A model generated the notes under the pieces. The model saw only the letters and a program-made list of their open reading frames with translations. It did not search any database and was not told where the DNA came from. Made by a program: the position numbers and the translations under genes. This document shows positions 14,662 to 26,504 of a stretch of 47,500 nucleotides of DNA, piece after piece. This DNA is from Dictyostelium firmibasis. Its lineage: Eukaryota > Evosea > Eumycetozoa > Dictyosteliales > Dictyosteliaceae. Within the stretch, counting starts at the first letter, position 1. Every line of letters starts with the position of its first letter. The stretch spans positions 375,001-422,500 of the forward strand of contig CM069767.1 of assembly GCA_036169595.1 (NCBI GenBank), given 5' to 3'.

Positions 14662-15753
14662 ATTTAGAGATTTTCTTTATTTTTTTTATTATGATTATTA
14701 TAAAATGTTTGACACTTTTTTTTTTTTTATATTATTATTAAAAAGGGATATGAATTTGCTAGAGAAGCAGTAGCAAAATATGTTGAAACACCAACATCAA
14801 AATTAACATCAAAAGATATTATTATAGCATCAGGTGCATCAGGTGCAATTGAATTAGCAATTGGAGTACTTTTAAATGAGGGTGATAATATTTTAGTTCC
14901 AAAACCAGGTTTCCCATTGTATGAATGCACAAGTAAAACTAAATTTATCAATGTTAAACATTATAATTTATTAGAGAAACAGGATTTCAAAGTTGATTTA
15001 GAGCATTTGAAATCATTAATTGATGATAGAACCAAAGCAATCTTAGTTAACAATCCATCAAATCCATGTGGTATTGTTTACAGTAAACAACATTTACTCG
15101 ATATCATTGAAGTTGCCAGAGAGTATTGTTTACCAATCATTGCAGATGAGATTTATTGTGACTTAACATTTGGTGAGCATAAATTCTATCCAATGGCATC
15201 ATTAACAGATAAAGTACCAATCTTATCGATTGGTGGTATTGCAAAAAGATTTTTAGTACCAGGTTGGAGATTAGGTTGGGTTGCAATTCATGATCGTGAT
15301 AATATCTTCTTGAATGGCAGAGTCATCGAAGGTTTAGTGTCATTATCTCAAGTGGTTTTGGGTTCAAATTCATTGATTCAATCGATTTTACCAAAACTTT
15401 TAGATTCACAAAATACTCAAGTTATAGAATGGTGTTCAAAAATCACAAAAACTTTAGAATCTCATTCAAAGTTAACCGTTGATATGTTATCCAAAGCACA
15501 TGGTTTAAAACCTGTCCATTCATCTGGCACAATGTATCAAATGATTGAAATCGATTGTTCAAAATATGAGGATATCGCTGATGATAATGAATTTGTTGGT
15601 AAATTACTTGAAGAACAATCGGTTTTCCTTTTACAAGGTACAGTTTTTTCACTCCCAAATTTCTTTAGAATCGTTTTTTGTGCTCCAATTGAAAAATTAA
15701 CTGAAGCATATGAAAGAATGATTGAATTTTGTGAAGCTCATAAAAAGAAATAA
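14372..15753 (+). CDS. tat: Tyrosine aminotransferase
   Basis: Two exons, 14372-14611 and 14746-15753, joined in phase 0 across a GTAAGT...AAAAAG intron, give 415 residues. It is a fold-type I PLP enzyme transferring the amino group of tyrosine to 2-oxoglutarate, the first step of tyrosine breakdown. Motifs: 'YPPSTGYEFAREAVAKYV' across the splice site, 'ILVNNPSNPCGIVYSKQHL' (cofactor Asn), 'PIIADEIYCDLTFG' (Asp/Tyr contacts) and the PLP lysine in 'SIGGIAKRFLVPGWRLGW'. The final substrate Arg is in 'LPNFFRIVFC'. It is convergent with the glycogen debranching gene, 222 bp between stops. Confidence 0.93.
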
Positions 15754-15975
15754 ATTTAATAATAAAATAATAAAAATAATAATAATAATAATTTATTTTA
15801 TTTATTATTATTGTTTTTTTTTTTTATTATTATTTTTTTTTTAAAATTAAAAATTGTTGTTATTTTTTTTTTTATTTTTTTTTATTTGTATTTTTTTTTT
15901 TTTTTAAATTAATTTTTTATAATAAAAAAAAAAAAAAATTAAATGGTTAATGTTAATTAGTGGAATTGATTAAAA

Positions 15976-18900
15976 CTAATTTCTAGTAAGTGATAATTGA
16001 TAAAGTGAAGCTAAAATTGTTGCAATTGACCAAGCTTGAGAATCACAACTATCTCTACAATAGCTACCTTCACGATTGGTTAACTCTGGTAATGAATAAC
16101 GCTTATCATTTTCAATGTAAAGTTTATGTTTAGTCAACAATGAATTGATTAGATGATTCTTTGTTGAGATTGAAGGGAAATGTTTAAATTGTACAATTGA
16201 TTCCAAAAAGAAACCATAGCACCAAACCCATTCAGGTCCATTATGATAATTGAAACCTCTTGATGTTGGTTTATAGCCAGAGTCTGATGAATTATCATAG
16301 TTACCATGATAATTTGGATCATTTGGATCCAAGGTTTTCATACCAATTGGACCAACCAATGAATTTCTAATGATATCAATACATTTGTTGGCATGTTGTT
16401 CATTGAATAACTTTGGTGCAAATGACATAGCTACACAAACATTTGGTCTTAATTGATAGTCTGAGAATATATTGGCACTACCAACTACATCTTTATAAAT
16501 GTATCTACGATGAACATAGTTTGAATTGATGACATACTTTTTATCATCACCACTTGATGGTACGTAATAGTATTTCTCAAAGTTTGTTTCAATCAATTGT
16601 GACCAATCTTGATATGTTAGAATATCAGTTTTATTGATTTCTGCTTCTGACTTTTTAATTTCAACACCGCCGTGTTTAAATTTATCAAGTTTATATAGTT
16701 CAGAGATCCAAGATAATGTAGAGTATAACATTGCAGTGATTTCAATTGGAGCACCATCACGTGGTGTAGCTGGTTCGCCATAGTTGTTTGCTTTAGTTGA
16801 TTCACCCATTTTATCCATCCATGTACCACAGTTACTACGATTGCCACCATAGAGGAAACCATTTGTTAAATTCAAATCAATGTCAATATTGAAACCTTCA
16901 TCTCTCATTCTATCATCAATCTCTCTACCTGCATTTGGTTCACGGAAATGAATACCTGTTGCATGAGCTTGTAAGATCTCTTGAATTATTTCAGAGATTG
17001 TAGAGATTGGTGAGATATAGTTTGCAGGTGGGAATAAACGATAGACTTTAGTTTGATTTAAGAATTCATCTTTCTCCTTCTCTGTTGGTAAACAATTATA
17101 AGTATCTTGAATGGAACGTAAATACCACCAAACTGAATCTCTAGAGTTAAATCTTGGTTTAGTACCACAATCTAAAAGATTTGGAATTAAACCAAATCTT
17201 AAACAACTACCGAATCCAACTATGATATTAATTGCCTCTTGATGACGACCTGTTACTAAAAGGATACCACGAAGTGAGATGAAAGTATCTCTACCCCATG
17301 ATCTCATATAGCCAGTTGCAAAATGAGGGAAACCTGCTGCTAAAGAAGCTTCTCTATCTTTAACACCTTCCAATACATTTGGATTGGAGATTAGTGGTGT
17401 TGAAACACCAAAGAATTGAATACCAGTGACAGCCAATGCACGAGAGAACCAAGAATCACTGTCTCTAACGAATGAATTACCCATCTTTTCAATGGATTTA
17501 TTAACAGCAACACGATAGGCTGTAATAATTATTTGATAAAAGTACATTGGTATCAAATGTCTTGGTAATTGTTTCAATTGATCAAAACATTGACTTAACC
17601 ATTGTTTAACAGATTTTAAAGCTACTCTTTGATCTAATCTACCAAGGATATAATCCATTGCCCAATTGCCTTTTCTAAGATTCTCACACAATTGATTACC
17701 TAAATCATTGTATTTAACTATTTGATTCAATACTGTTGCAAAACCTTGTAGACCACAGAATGCCAATTCTCCAACTGGATTCTGAATATGATAGGCACCA
17801 TGACCAATAACTTGTTTCTCCTCTTCATTAATTCTAAAGAGTAATACATTCATGTCAATTAAATCTACATTATCAAATGAGTTTGAAAGTTGTTTATTTT
17901 CATCCAAAATAAATGACTCAATCTTTTTAATGGAGTCAATATTTGATTTTGGAATTTCACCTCTAAAGAATAAAATTGAACCTGCTCTAAAATTACTCAA
18001 CTTCAAAGTTGTACATAGTGAACCATTTTCATTGATATACTCATGAGTTTGACAGAATTGGTTCAATACTTTATCATTGTAGTGAACTTCACAATCAACA
18101 TCGATACCATTTAATTTTGATGTATTTGTTTTCCAATCATTTCTATTGATATGAGCATTAGTAATCTTTGCGCCAAAGAGGAATTGTGAAATTTTACATG
18201 GTACATGTAATTCTTTATCATTGTCTTGATCTTGTTGTTGAATGGAGAATGAACAGTGTGCAACCATAAAGATTGATTCATTTAATTTTGGTGAATATCT
18301 TTGAATGAAAATTAGATTACCATCTTGATGAATATGAATTTCATCATAACCATTACATGATAGCTCCAAATGTATCTTTGATAGTAATGATCTAATAGGT
18401 AGAATACCAGTTGAAAGGTTTACATCAGTATTGTAAACTCTAGTTTCATTTACCAAATCTATTGTTTTTGGGAAAATTTCATCATAACCTCTTGTTGAAC
18501 CAATGGCACAAACTGACATTGATACGATTGCAGCGTTTGAAATCGTATCGGCAATGGTTCTCTTTTGATATGGTGTTTCATTATCATGAGTGCAATCCAT
18601 AAAGAGTGCAGGTGGTAAAATTGGTTTCAATGACTTTGAACTATAGTTATTTGATGATGTTATACCACCGACATTTTTAGAGCAACAATCACTTAAATAT
18701 TCACTAAGTGGGGGTTCTTGCATACTTCCAATTGATTTACCACCATAACGATAGAGTACTCTTGTTAATTCCGATGAATCACCACATTGCATAGCTTCAC
18801 GGATCAAAGAATTTATACCCAATTTCTTTACGAAAATATCATCAATCTCTTCTGAGCCTGTGAAAAGTTCACAAGTTATATAGATATCAGGACGAATTTC

Positions 18901-20405
18901 TCTTGCGGCATCTAAAAGGTATTGAGCTAAATGAATTGGAGTGGAGTGACAATTATCAATTCTAATTGCGTGGAAAATACGAGCCATATTTTGAGTGTAA
19001 GTTTTCATATGATTCCAAAGCCATTGATTGTCCGATGGTGATTGTCCATAACGCATTTTCACACAATCACCCCAAACAATAACATCACGTCTAAGGTATG
19101 CACGTGATTCACTACTGGCGAAATCAATGGTTGGATTATGATTGAAGATCCAACCATTGTTTGCCAATGGAATCTCACGAATACTATTATTTGCCAATGG
19201 ATCACGATATTGTACCATGGTAAAGTATGATGTTAACAATGGTTTACTCTTTGTTATCTTTCCAAGTTTTGGACCATGATCACTAACACGTTCATATTTA
19301 ATTCTCTCAAAGATATTCTTTAATATTGCTTCGGTATCATGATCAAACTCTTTATAGATCTCTAAATTGACAATGGATAAGAGATCACGATACTTTTGAA
19401 TTTGTTCCTCTGGTGTAGTATTGTTTAAAAAGGTGGCAGAGGTATCTAAAATCTTATAGGTATAATCTAAATTGATATGAAGTGAATAACGTTCATAGGA
19501 TGGAGCACGAATTATACCATTCTTTGATATGGATTTAATTTGTTCATGTCTTTCATGATTTGGATTGGACACTATGTTCTTTAAAAAAGATGGTGAAAAG
19601 GTTGAACAAGAGGATGAGATGTGTTCCTTTGATCTACCCGATGAGAAATAAGTGTTTTTAAATATTTCAACTTCCTTCTCAACATCTAAAACGTAGTATT
19701 CCCAAAGCTTTAATGGTGGTAATACTTTGGCTTTTACATCATTGATAACTTGCTCCAATTGTTCGATGCTATTAATCTCTTTACCAAATAGAGTTTTGCC
19801 ATATTCTTGTAATGCTTGATCCAATTGAACGGCAGATTTCAAATGTGGTGAATTGTCAGTATTATAACCAGCCTCTGGATGTTGACTCAACCATATTGAA
19901 TTGTTTGCAGTATGATTCCAAACTAAATCAATCATACCCAATACACCATACTTCTTTTCAGCGTCACTTATGAATGATGACAATGCCAATAGTTTCTCAT
20001 CTTCATTGGTAATCTTTGTACTCATACCCTCGAAAATCTTTGAAGATATTGATTGTTGATCATAGATACTATATGAAGAACCACTTTCACCAATCTCTTG
20101 AACAGGTGTATAATGAATCATATTGTATCCCAACTTGGAAGCCATTTCAATATGTTTCTCCCATTGATTTATTGATCCCATACATTTGGTAAGGAATGTT
20201 TGTAAACAAATCGATTCACTTGGTATTAGTTGTTGATTAATCTTTAACATTGGATTAATTTGAAAGGTTCCAAGTTCACCACGTTTTACATCCTTACTAA
20301 CAACTTCTTCCCATTCAACATAATAATCAAAACAACCATACTTTTCAATCTTTTGTTCAAATATTAAATCATTATTACCATTATATCCTGTAATGTTGCT
20401 AATAT

Positions 20406-20438
<33 letters not shown>

Positions 20439-21021
20439 TTTTTAAAATAAAAATAAAAAAATAAAAAAAAAAAAAAAAAATAAAAAACAAAAATCAAAAA
20501 AAAAAATTAGAAAATCAATAAAAAAACAGAAAAATTGATGAAAATTAGTAAAAAAAAAATAAAAATAAAAAAAATATCTAAAATATCCCTTTTTTATAAA
20601 AAAAAAAAAAGAGAAATCCTATAGTTATTTACCCTTTATGGAAAATATAAAATTTATCACGTTGAAAAGATGAAGTTGGATCAATGCCATGATGATAATT
20701 TGTATAAATTTGTGGATTGTATGATGCAACCTCAAGTCCTGCTGGTATAATAATTCTAAGGGTACCTAATGATGGTAATACTAATCCCTTTGCATTGAAT
20801 GGTGGTTCTGATCCATTTCCAACCAATGTAATTGTGTAAACATCTTGATTTATATTATTAATATTATTATTGTTTTTAGTTTCAGTACTTGCATTTGTGG
20901 TATTATTATTATTATTGATACAATGGTCTTTAATTCTAATCTTTTCAGAAAATGAATCAATTAATTTTTTGTATTCAACACCACAATTACTTGATTCTGA
21001 ATTATTATTTGAAATCATCAT
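15976..21021 (-). CDS. agl: Glycogen debranching enzyme (4-alpha-glucanotransferase / amylo-1,6-glucosidase)
   Basis: Two exons (minus strand): 21021-20633 and 20398-15976, joined in phase 2 (GTAAAT...ATTAG), give 1603 residues, slightly longer than the usual ~1500. The Phe/Lys string in front of exon 2 in the raw frame is intron. The enzyme removes alpha-1,6 branches of glycogen in the cytosol. The N-terminal half is a GH13-type transferase: 'RIDNCHSTP' (nucleophile Asp), 'TCELFTGSEE' (acid Glu) and 'DCTHDNETPYQKR'. The C-terminal half is a GH133-type glucosidase: 'GYMRSWGRDTFISLRGILLV', 'NCGTWMDKMGES' and 'GFNYHNGPEWVWCYGFFLES'. Exon 1 encodes an Asn-rich N-terminus with the start of the family domain ('VYTITLVGNGSEPPFNAKG'). 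Confidence 0.93.
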
Positions 21022-22015
21022 ATGATTCTTTTTTTTTTTTTTTTTTTTATTTATTTATTTATTTTTTGTAATAGTTTTTTCTTTATCTTTTTTTTTTTTA
21101 CCCTTTTTTTTTTTATTTTTTTTTTACAATAATATTACTTTTTTAATGATATATGTAAAAGTAAATTGGTTTTTTTTTTTTTTAATATTTTTCTTTTTCT
21201 TTTTTTTTTGATTATAATGAAGAGAAAAAAAAACAAAAAAAAAAAAAAAAGCAATAATAAAAAATAAATAAATAATGATATAATGTTGTAGGGTATGGGG
21301 GGGAGTGTTTGTGTGGGTGTTACTATTATTATAATTGATAATAAAAAAAATAAAAAAAAAAAATAGCAAACACAAGTAAGTGTGGTATTAAATTAAGAAA
21401 AAAAAATTATAACTAAAAAAATATGCAAAATTAATATAATTTCATTTATGAAAAAAGAAAATTAAAAAAAAAAATAAAAAAAAATTAAAAAAATCATAAA
21501 AAAAAAAAAATTGGGGCGATAACAAAGTGTTTGTTTTTTCAACCCCCAAATTCTCTTTTTCTGGGTGTAAATCAAATGTAGTATCATATCATTTTCATTT
21601 ATACTTTAATTTTTTTTTTTTTTATTTTTTTATTGACTTTAATAAAGATAATAAAAAAAAAAGAACTATATAGTTTGAGATATCTCTATCATGATTATCT
21701 ATTCAATTTTAACATATATGTAAAATTAATAATACACTATTTAATCTTTGCATTAATTAAACTATCCTAAAAGAAATATATAAATAATTTAAAAATAAAT
21801 TAATATAACTATAATTATGAATGATCATCATATGATTCTTTGTTTTTTTTTTTTTTGTTTTTTTTTTTAAAAAAAAACTTAATTGAATTTGTTTACTTGA
21901 AATAAATTATTATTATATTATTTATTTTACAATTTAAATTTGCGTATTTTTTTTTTTTTTTTTTTTTATTTTCATTTTTTTAAAGTTTTGTTTTTACACC
22001 TAGTGAACATTAAAT
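21022..22015. other. Intergenic region upstream of agl, with G-rich tracts
   Basis: 994 bp, largely T-runs and A-runs. Two unusually GC-rich islands stand out: 21289-21320 (listed separately) and 21509-21568. In the second, AATTGGGG and CCCCAAATT face each other about 30 bp apart and could form a hairpin. No coding remnant was seen. A second copy of the 12-mer CATCATATGATT (agl start region) lies at 21828-21839, hinting at a small local duplication. Confidence 0.45.
21289..21320 (-). promoter_or_regulatory. C/A-rich promoter element, possible G-box
   Basis: Plus strand reads GGGTATGGGGGGGAGTGTTT then GTGTGGGTGTT. On the agl sense strand this is AACACCCACAC followed by a C7 run. It resembles the CA-rich G-boxes bound by G-box factor at developmental Dictyostelium promoters. 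It lies about 270 bp above the agl start codon. Factor binding is inference. Confidence 0.3.
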
Positions 22016-22362
22016 TTAATCATCTTCATCATCATCTTCTGGGTCAAATACTTTTGGCATTAAATAAGCTAAAGTATCTGCAATAACAGTACGTTCACTA
22101 TAAATTGAAAATTGAATGTTAATAATAATTAAAGATTTAGATATATGAGTTGAATTTAATGAATATCATACCGTGGTAAATCATTTGTAAATAATCTTGG
22201 AAGCCAGTGTTGTAATAATTTAACTGCTGGATGTATTTTATCTACTGGATCTGGTAAGTTATTTGATGCTTCACAACATTGACTTAAATCTTCAAATGCA
22301 TCTTTACATTCTTTTTTATTAAAATTATTTTTATTGGCTAATAATCTACAAGTGATTGATTT

Positions 22363-22403
<41 letters not shown>

Positions 22404-22558
22404 TTAAAATTGATATAATACTCTTTTATTTTTTTTTTTTTCTTTCTTTAAATATTGTTGAATACTTACACACTAAAAAATTTATTTGATTTCTCTTCAC
22501 AATGTTTTATATTTTTTGGAGTGAATAAATTATCATTATCTTTATTATCATCTGCCAT
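22016..22558 (-). CDS. Small three-exon protein, unrecognised, with one CX9C pair
   Basis: Exons (minus strand): 22558-22470, 22345-22172 and 22097-22016. Donors are GTAAGT and GTATGA; acceptors are TTGTAG and TTATAG. Phases fit at both junctions (2+1, 2+1) and the product is 114 residues. The N-terminus is '[20 protein letters not shown]', the middle holds '[15 protein letters not shown]' (Cys43 and Cys53 are nine residues apart) and the C-terminus is acidic ('[10 protein letters not shown]'). Cys20 lies in an earlier helix, but the position ten residues on is Val, so a full twin-CX9C coiled-coil-helix fold is not shown. No signal peptide or membrane helix. The clean splicing phase supports a real gene; function unknown. 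Confidence 0.75.
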
Positions 22559-22585
22559 GGTTTTTATTATATTCGTTTTATTATT

Positions 22586-22627
<42 letters not shown>

Positions 22628-22895
22628 CAATAATAATACTATTATATTAAAATTTATAAAATGGGGAATGGTTTGAAATCAACCAAATTTTTATTTGAAA
22701 AGATTTTTTTAAAAAAAAAAAAAAATCAAAAAAAAAAAAAAAAAAATCAAAAAAAAAAAAAAAAAAAAAAATCAAAAAAAAAAGCAGTTAATTAATTCAG
22801 CAAAAAAATTTCATTTTTATTTTTGTAATCAATTATTTATTTATTTATTCATTTATTTATTATTTTCTGTATTTTTATTTGTAAATTATTTGAAA
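22559..22895. promoter_or_regulatory. Divergent upstream region shared with the LIM gene
   Basis: 337 bp, dominated by a T-run of about 38 (22590-22627) on one side and A-runs joined by ATC (22710-22785) on the other. ATTTATTTATTTATTC-type repeats precede the LIM start. No distinct regulatory motif. Confidence 0.4.
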
Positions 22896-23630
22896 ATGTC
22901 AAATTTAGGAAAATGTACTAGATGTTCAAAAACTGTTTATTCACAAGAAGGTTTCATTGCTGTGAAAGTTCCATTTCACCGTTCCTGCTTTAAGTATGTA
23001 AATTAAAAAAAAATAAACAAAAAAAACAAAAAAAAAAAAAAAAATACACAATTCCTAATTTATTTAATTTCTTTTTTTTTTTTTTTATTTTTTTTTTTAT
23101 AATTTATTTTAAAAATTTTAAATTAAAGATGTGAAGTTTGTAATTGGCAATTAGTTTTAACAAATTATAAATCAATTAATGGTAAAGTTTATTGTGCAAA
23201 TCATTATCCAGTTGGAGGTTTATCAGTTACACCAGAAAAAACACATACAACAGCAGATGATCTTGTTACAAAGAATGCATTGAATGCACCAAAAGTTGAT
23301 ACAGTAAATGAACAATTAAGAGGTGGTAATGAAAAACCACAAACAAGTACAGAAGATTTAGTAACCAAAAATGCATTAAAAGCTCCAAAACTTGATAATG
23401 TAAACAATCAAGTTAGAGGTGTTTCAGATTCTGCACCACTCACAAGTTCTGATGATTTAGTAACAAAGAATGCATTAAAAGCTCCAAAATTAGATAATGT
23501 AAATAATCAAGTTAGAGGAACTTCAGCAATGGGTCCACAAACTGGTATTGATGATTTAGCAACTGCAAATGCATTAAAAGCTCCAAAATTAGATACTATG
23601 ACTGGTTATCAAAAAAGTGTACAAAATTAA
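22896..23630 (+). CDS. Single-LIM-domain protein with four C-terminal repeats
   Basis: Two exons, 22896-22993 and 23129-23630, joined in phase 2 (GTATGT...AAAG), give 199 residues. The LIM domain (about 6-60) shows its zinc ligands as CTRC, H and C ('FHRSCFKCEVC'), and then C..H ('YCANHYP'). LIM domains bind partner proteins; small Dictyostelium LIM proteins act at the actin cortex. After the domain come four tandem units of about 33 residues built on 'DDLVTKNALKAPKLDNVNNQ', the last degenerate. This tail is not a classical heptad coiled coil. It may be one of the described Lim proteins (for instance LimE), but I cannot confirm which. It is convergent with ach1, 208 bp between stops. Confidence 0.88.
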
Positions 23631-23838
23631 TCAAATAAAAAAAATAAAATAAAATAAAACAAAAATAATTAAAAAAAAATGGAATTAAATATATAAAAGA
23701 ATTGATTAAGAAGTATAGGTTATAATTATTATTATTATTATTGAATAAGAAATATAAAATATAAAAATAATAATGAAAGAACAATTGAATCAATTTTAAA
23801 TATTTTAATTTTTTTATTTTAATTTTTTTATTTTAATT

Positions 23839-25436
23839 TTACCATTTATCAATTTTCATTGTACCTTTTTCAGATAAATTTGTATAAAATTTAAAAGCTT
23901 TATCTAATTGATGTGGTTCATGACCCATATGATTTTTTAAACAAATTTGACGAGAAGATTCAAGATATTCCATGAGTATTGGTTTATAGTTTGGATGAGC
24001 ACAATTTTCAATGATAACTTTGGCACGTTCATAAGGTGCTAAACCACGAATATCAGCTAAACCTTGCTCTGTTACAATAATGTCAATATCATGTTCAGTA
24101 TGATCAATATGAGAAGCGAAAGGAACAATACAACTAATTCCATGTGGATCAGTTTTAGTTGGACGAGTTGAAGGTGTATGAACTATGGAAAGTCTAGAGT
24201 TTCTAAGGAATTCACCACTACCACCTAAACCATTTAACATTTTTGAACCCATTGTATTTGTACTATTTACATGACCATAAATATCAACTTCACATGGAGT
24301 ATTTAAAGCGATACAACCAACACGTGAAATTAATTCAGCGGCATTTGAAATTGCTTGATTTCTAAGTATAATTTTATTTTTATAATTCTCCCAATTGTTG
24401 AATAATCTATTGAAACCTGGTGGTGAGAATCTGAGTGAAGTTGCAGAGGCAAATTTTAATTTACCATTATCAAAAAAGTCTAAAAATGTATCTTGAATAA
24501 CTTCGGTCCAAACTGAGAGATTATCAAATGGACCTCTTGAAAGACCACCGATTACAGCGTTTGCAATTGAACCGATACCAGATTGAAGTGGTAATAAATT
24601 CTTTGGAAGACGACCTTGTTCAATTTCATGAATTAAGAATTGTACTATATTGTTGGCAATTCCAGCTGAGGTATCATCCTCTGGTGCACCTACACTAGTG
24701 TTATCTGGTAGTTGTGATTCAACAATTGCAATGATTTTCTCTGGATCAACAGGAAAAGCTTCGAGACCAATTCTATCATCTACACGAGTAATTTGATATG
24801 GTTTTGAGTATGGTGGTAATGCAATCTTTACCATATCATGTAATCCTTTGAATGAAGGTAACGATGTGTTAATCTCAATTATGATTTTATCTGCCATTTG
24901 TAAGATTTCTGGTGTTATACCAACTGATGCACCAGGTACAATAGATCCATCTTCAGTAATTTCTGTTGCTTCAATGATTGCTATATCCATTGTTCTCTTT
25001 GAACCATGTGGTTTATCAATTGTATAATATCCTGCCAAAAGATCACTAGCAAAGGTTGATAAATGTTGATCGGCAAAACGAATTCTACCATTATTTATTC
25101 CATTACGAATATGATGTCCATTCTGATGTGGATATCTTCTATCTATCATATCTAACATTGCCCAACGATCCTCAGTCTCTGGTCCAACAGATGCACCTAC
25201 AAATAAATTCAATTTCATTTTACCTTGTAATCCATTCTTTTCAACATGATCTGCCAATGCAATTGGTACTACTTTTGGATAACCAGTACCTGCAAAACCA
25301 CCCATAGAAACATAATGTCCATTTTGAAAATGTGGTATCAATTGACTAACATCTGTAACAACTTTACTTAATAATGATTTTCTTTTAATTCTTGATTCAA
25401 TTAATGATTTACTACCTTGTTGTACAATTTTATGCA

Positions 25437-25437
<1 letters not shown>
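23839..25437 (-). CDS. ach1: Acetyl-CoA hydrolase / acetate CoA-transferase (Ach1 family)
   Basis: A single exon of 532 residues, normal for the family. Ach1-type proteins move CoA between acyl-CoA and acetate (in yeast mainly succinyl-CoA to acetate, in mitochondria). Family features: '[20 protein letters not shown]' near the N-terminus, '[18 protein letters not shown]', '[17 protein letters not shown]' and '[20 protein letters not shown]'. The first 30 residues are basic and Ser-rich with no acidic residue except one Glu, so a mitochondrial presequence is possible. Two short T-rich blocks flank the gene. No frame break. Confidence 0.93.
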
Positions 25438-25472
<35 letters not shown>

Positions 25473-25486
25473 TAATTAATAAAAAA

Positions 25487-25518
<32 letters not shown>

Positions 25519-26378
25519 TTATATTTTAATTTCAAAATATTAAATTTAAATTTACAGTGAACAGCCTACTTTATTTTTATTTTTATTTTTTATTGAAATG
25601 TAAATTGTGGGGTATTAAAAATATATTTTTTATTTTTTTTTTTATTTTTTTATTATTTTATTTTTGTAACTTCACACACACGCACACCTATTTTAATTTT
25701 AATTTTATTTATATTATTAAATTAAACAAATAATTATTTATATATTTATATATTTATATTTATATATTTATATTTTTTTTAAAATTTTCTTTTAAAATAA
25801 AATAAACTAAGTGTTTTTTTTTTTTTTTTTTTAAAAAAAATCATTTTTTTTTTTTTTTTTAATAAATTTATAGTTTGGAATAAAGAACAATAGAAATGGT
25901 GGTTTGGGAAATAATACAAATCACAAATTACAATAATTATTTTTTTATTTTTTTTTATTTTTTTTTTTTTTCAAATTAATTTTTTATGAAATTATCATCT
26001 TTTTTTAGGAATTCTGATGGTTTTTCGTATGATTTGATTATCGCATGCATATATTATAATTTATATTTTTTGAATCATGATATTCCTATTTCGGAGCTAC
26101 TCTATATATATGGTTTAGAAAAAAAACTGTCATAGTTTTTAATTTAGAAATAATCTACAGATTAACAGATGTCATTTTGAAAAAAAAAAAGTTAAAAAAA
26201 AATAAAAAATAAAAAAAATAAAAAAAAAGTTAAAAAAATAAAAAAAAATAAAAAAAAATAAAAAAATAAAATAAAAAAAAAAAAAATTAAAAAATAAATT
26301 TTAGAAAAAAAAATCCCAAATTCTGAAACCATTTTGTTGTTATACAAGTATCATCAAATTTTCAAATGACTCTGGTTT

Positions 26379-26418
<40 letters not shown>

Positions 26419-26504
26419 GGTAATAAAAAAATAAATAAAAAAAAATAATTCATTTTATTTTATTACTATTTTTTTTATTTTTATTTATTTTGGGAAAAAA
26501 AAAT
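25438..26504. other. Intergenic region between ach1 and the SPP-type gene
   Basis: 1067 bp: a 29-base T-run and an (ATT)n block next to the ach1 start, a CA-rich string CACACACACGCACACC at 25673-25688, then TATATTTATATTTAT repeats (25730-25770). Around 25870-26140 there is less repetitive sequence with no recognisable coding. A-runs and T-runs fill the rest. No gene found. Confidence 0.5.
25673..25688 (-). promoter_or_regulatory. CA-rich element upstream of ach1
   Basis: CACACACACGCACACC lies about 235 bp above the ach1 start. CA/GT-rich boxes like this are known binding sites for developmental factors in Dictyostelium, but no functional inference is possible from the string alone. Confidence 0.25.

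Noticed and set aside
20399-20490. N-terminal Phe/Lys-rich extension of the debranching enzyme
   Set aside because: It is intron sequence; the true first exon is 21021-20633 and joins in phase at 20398.
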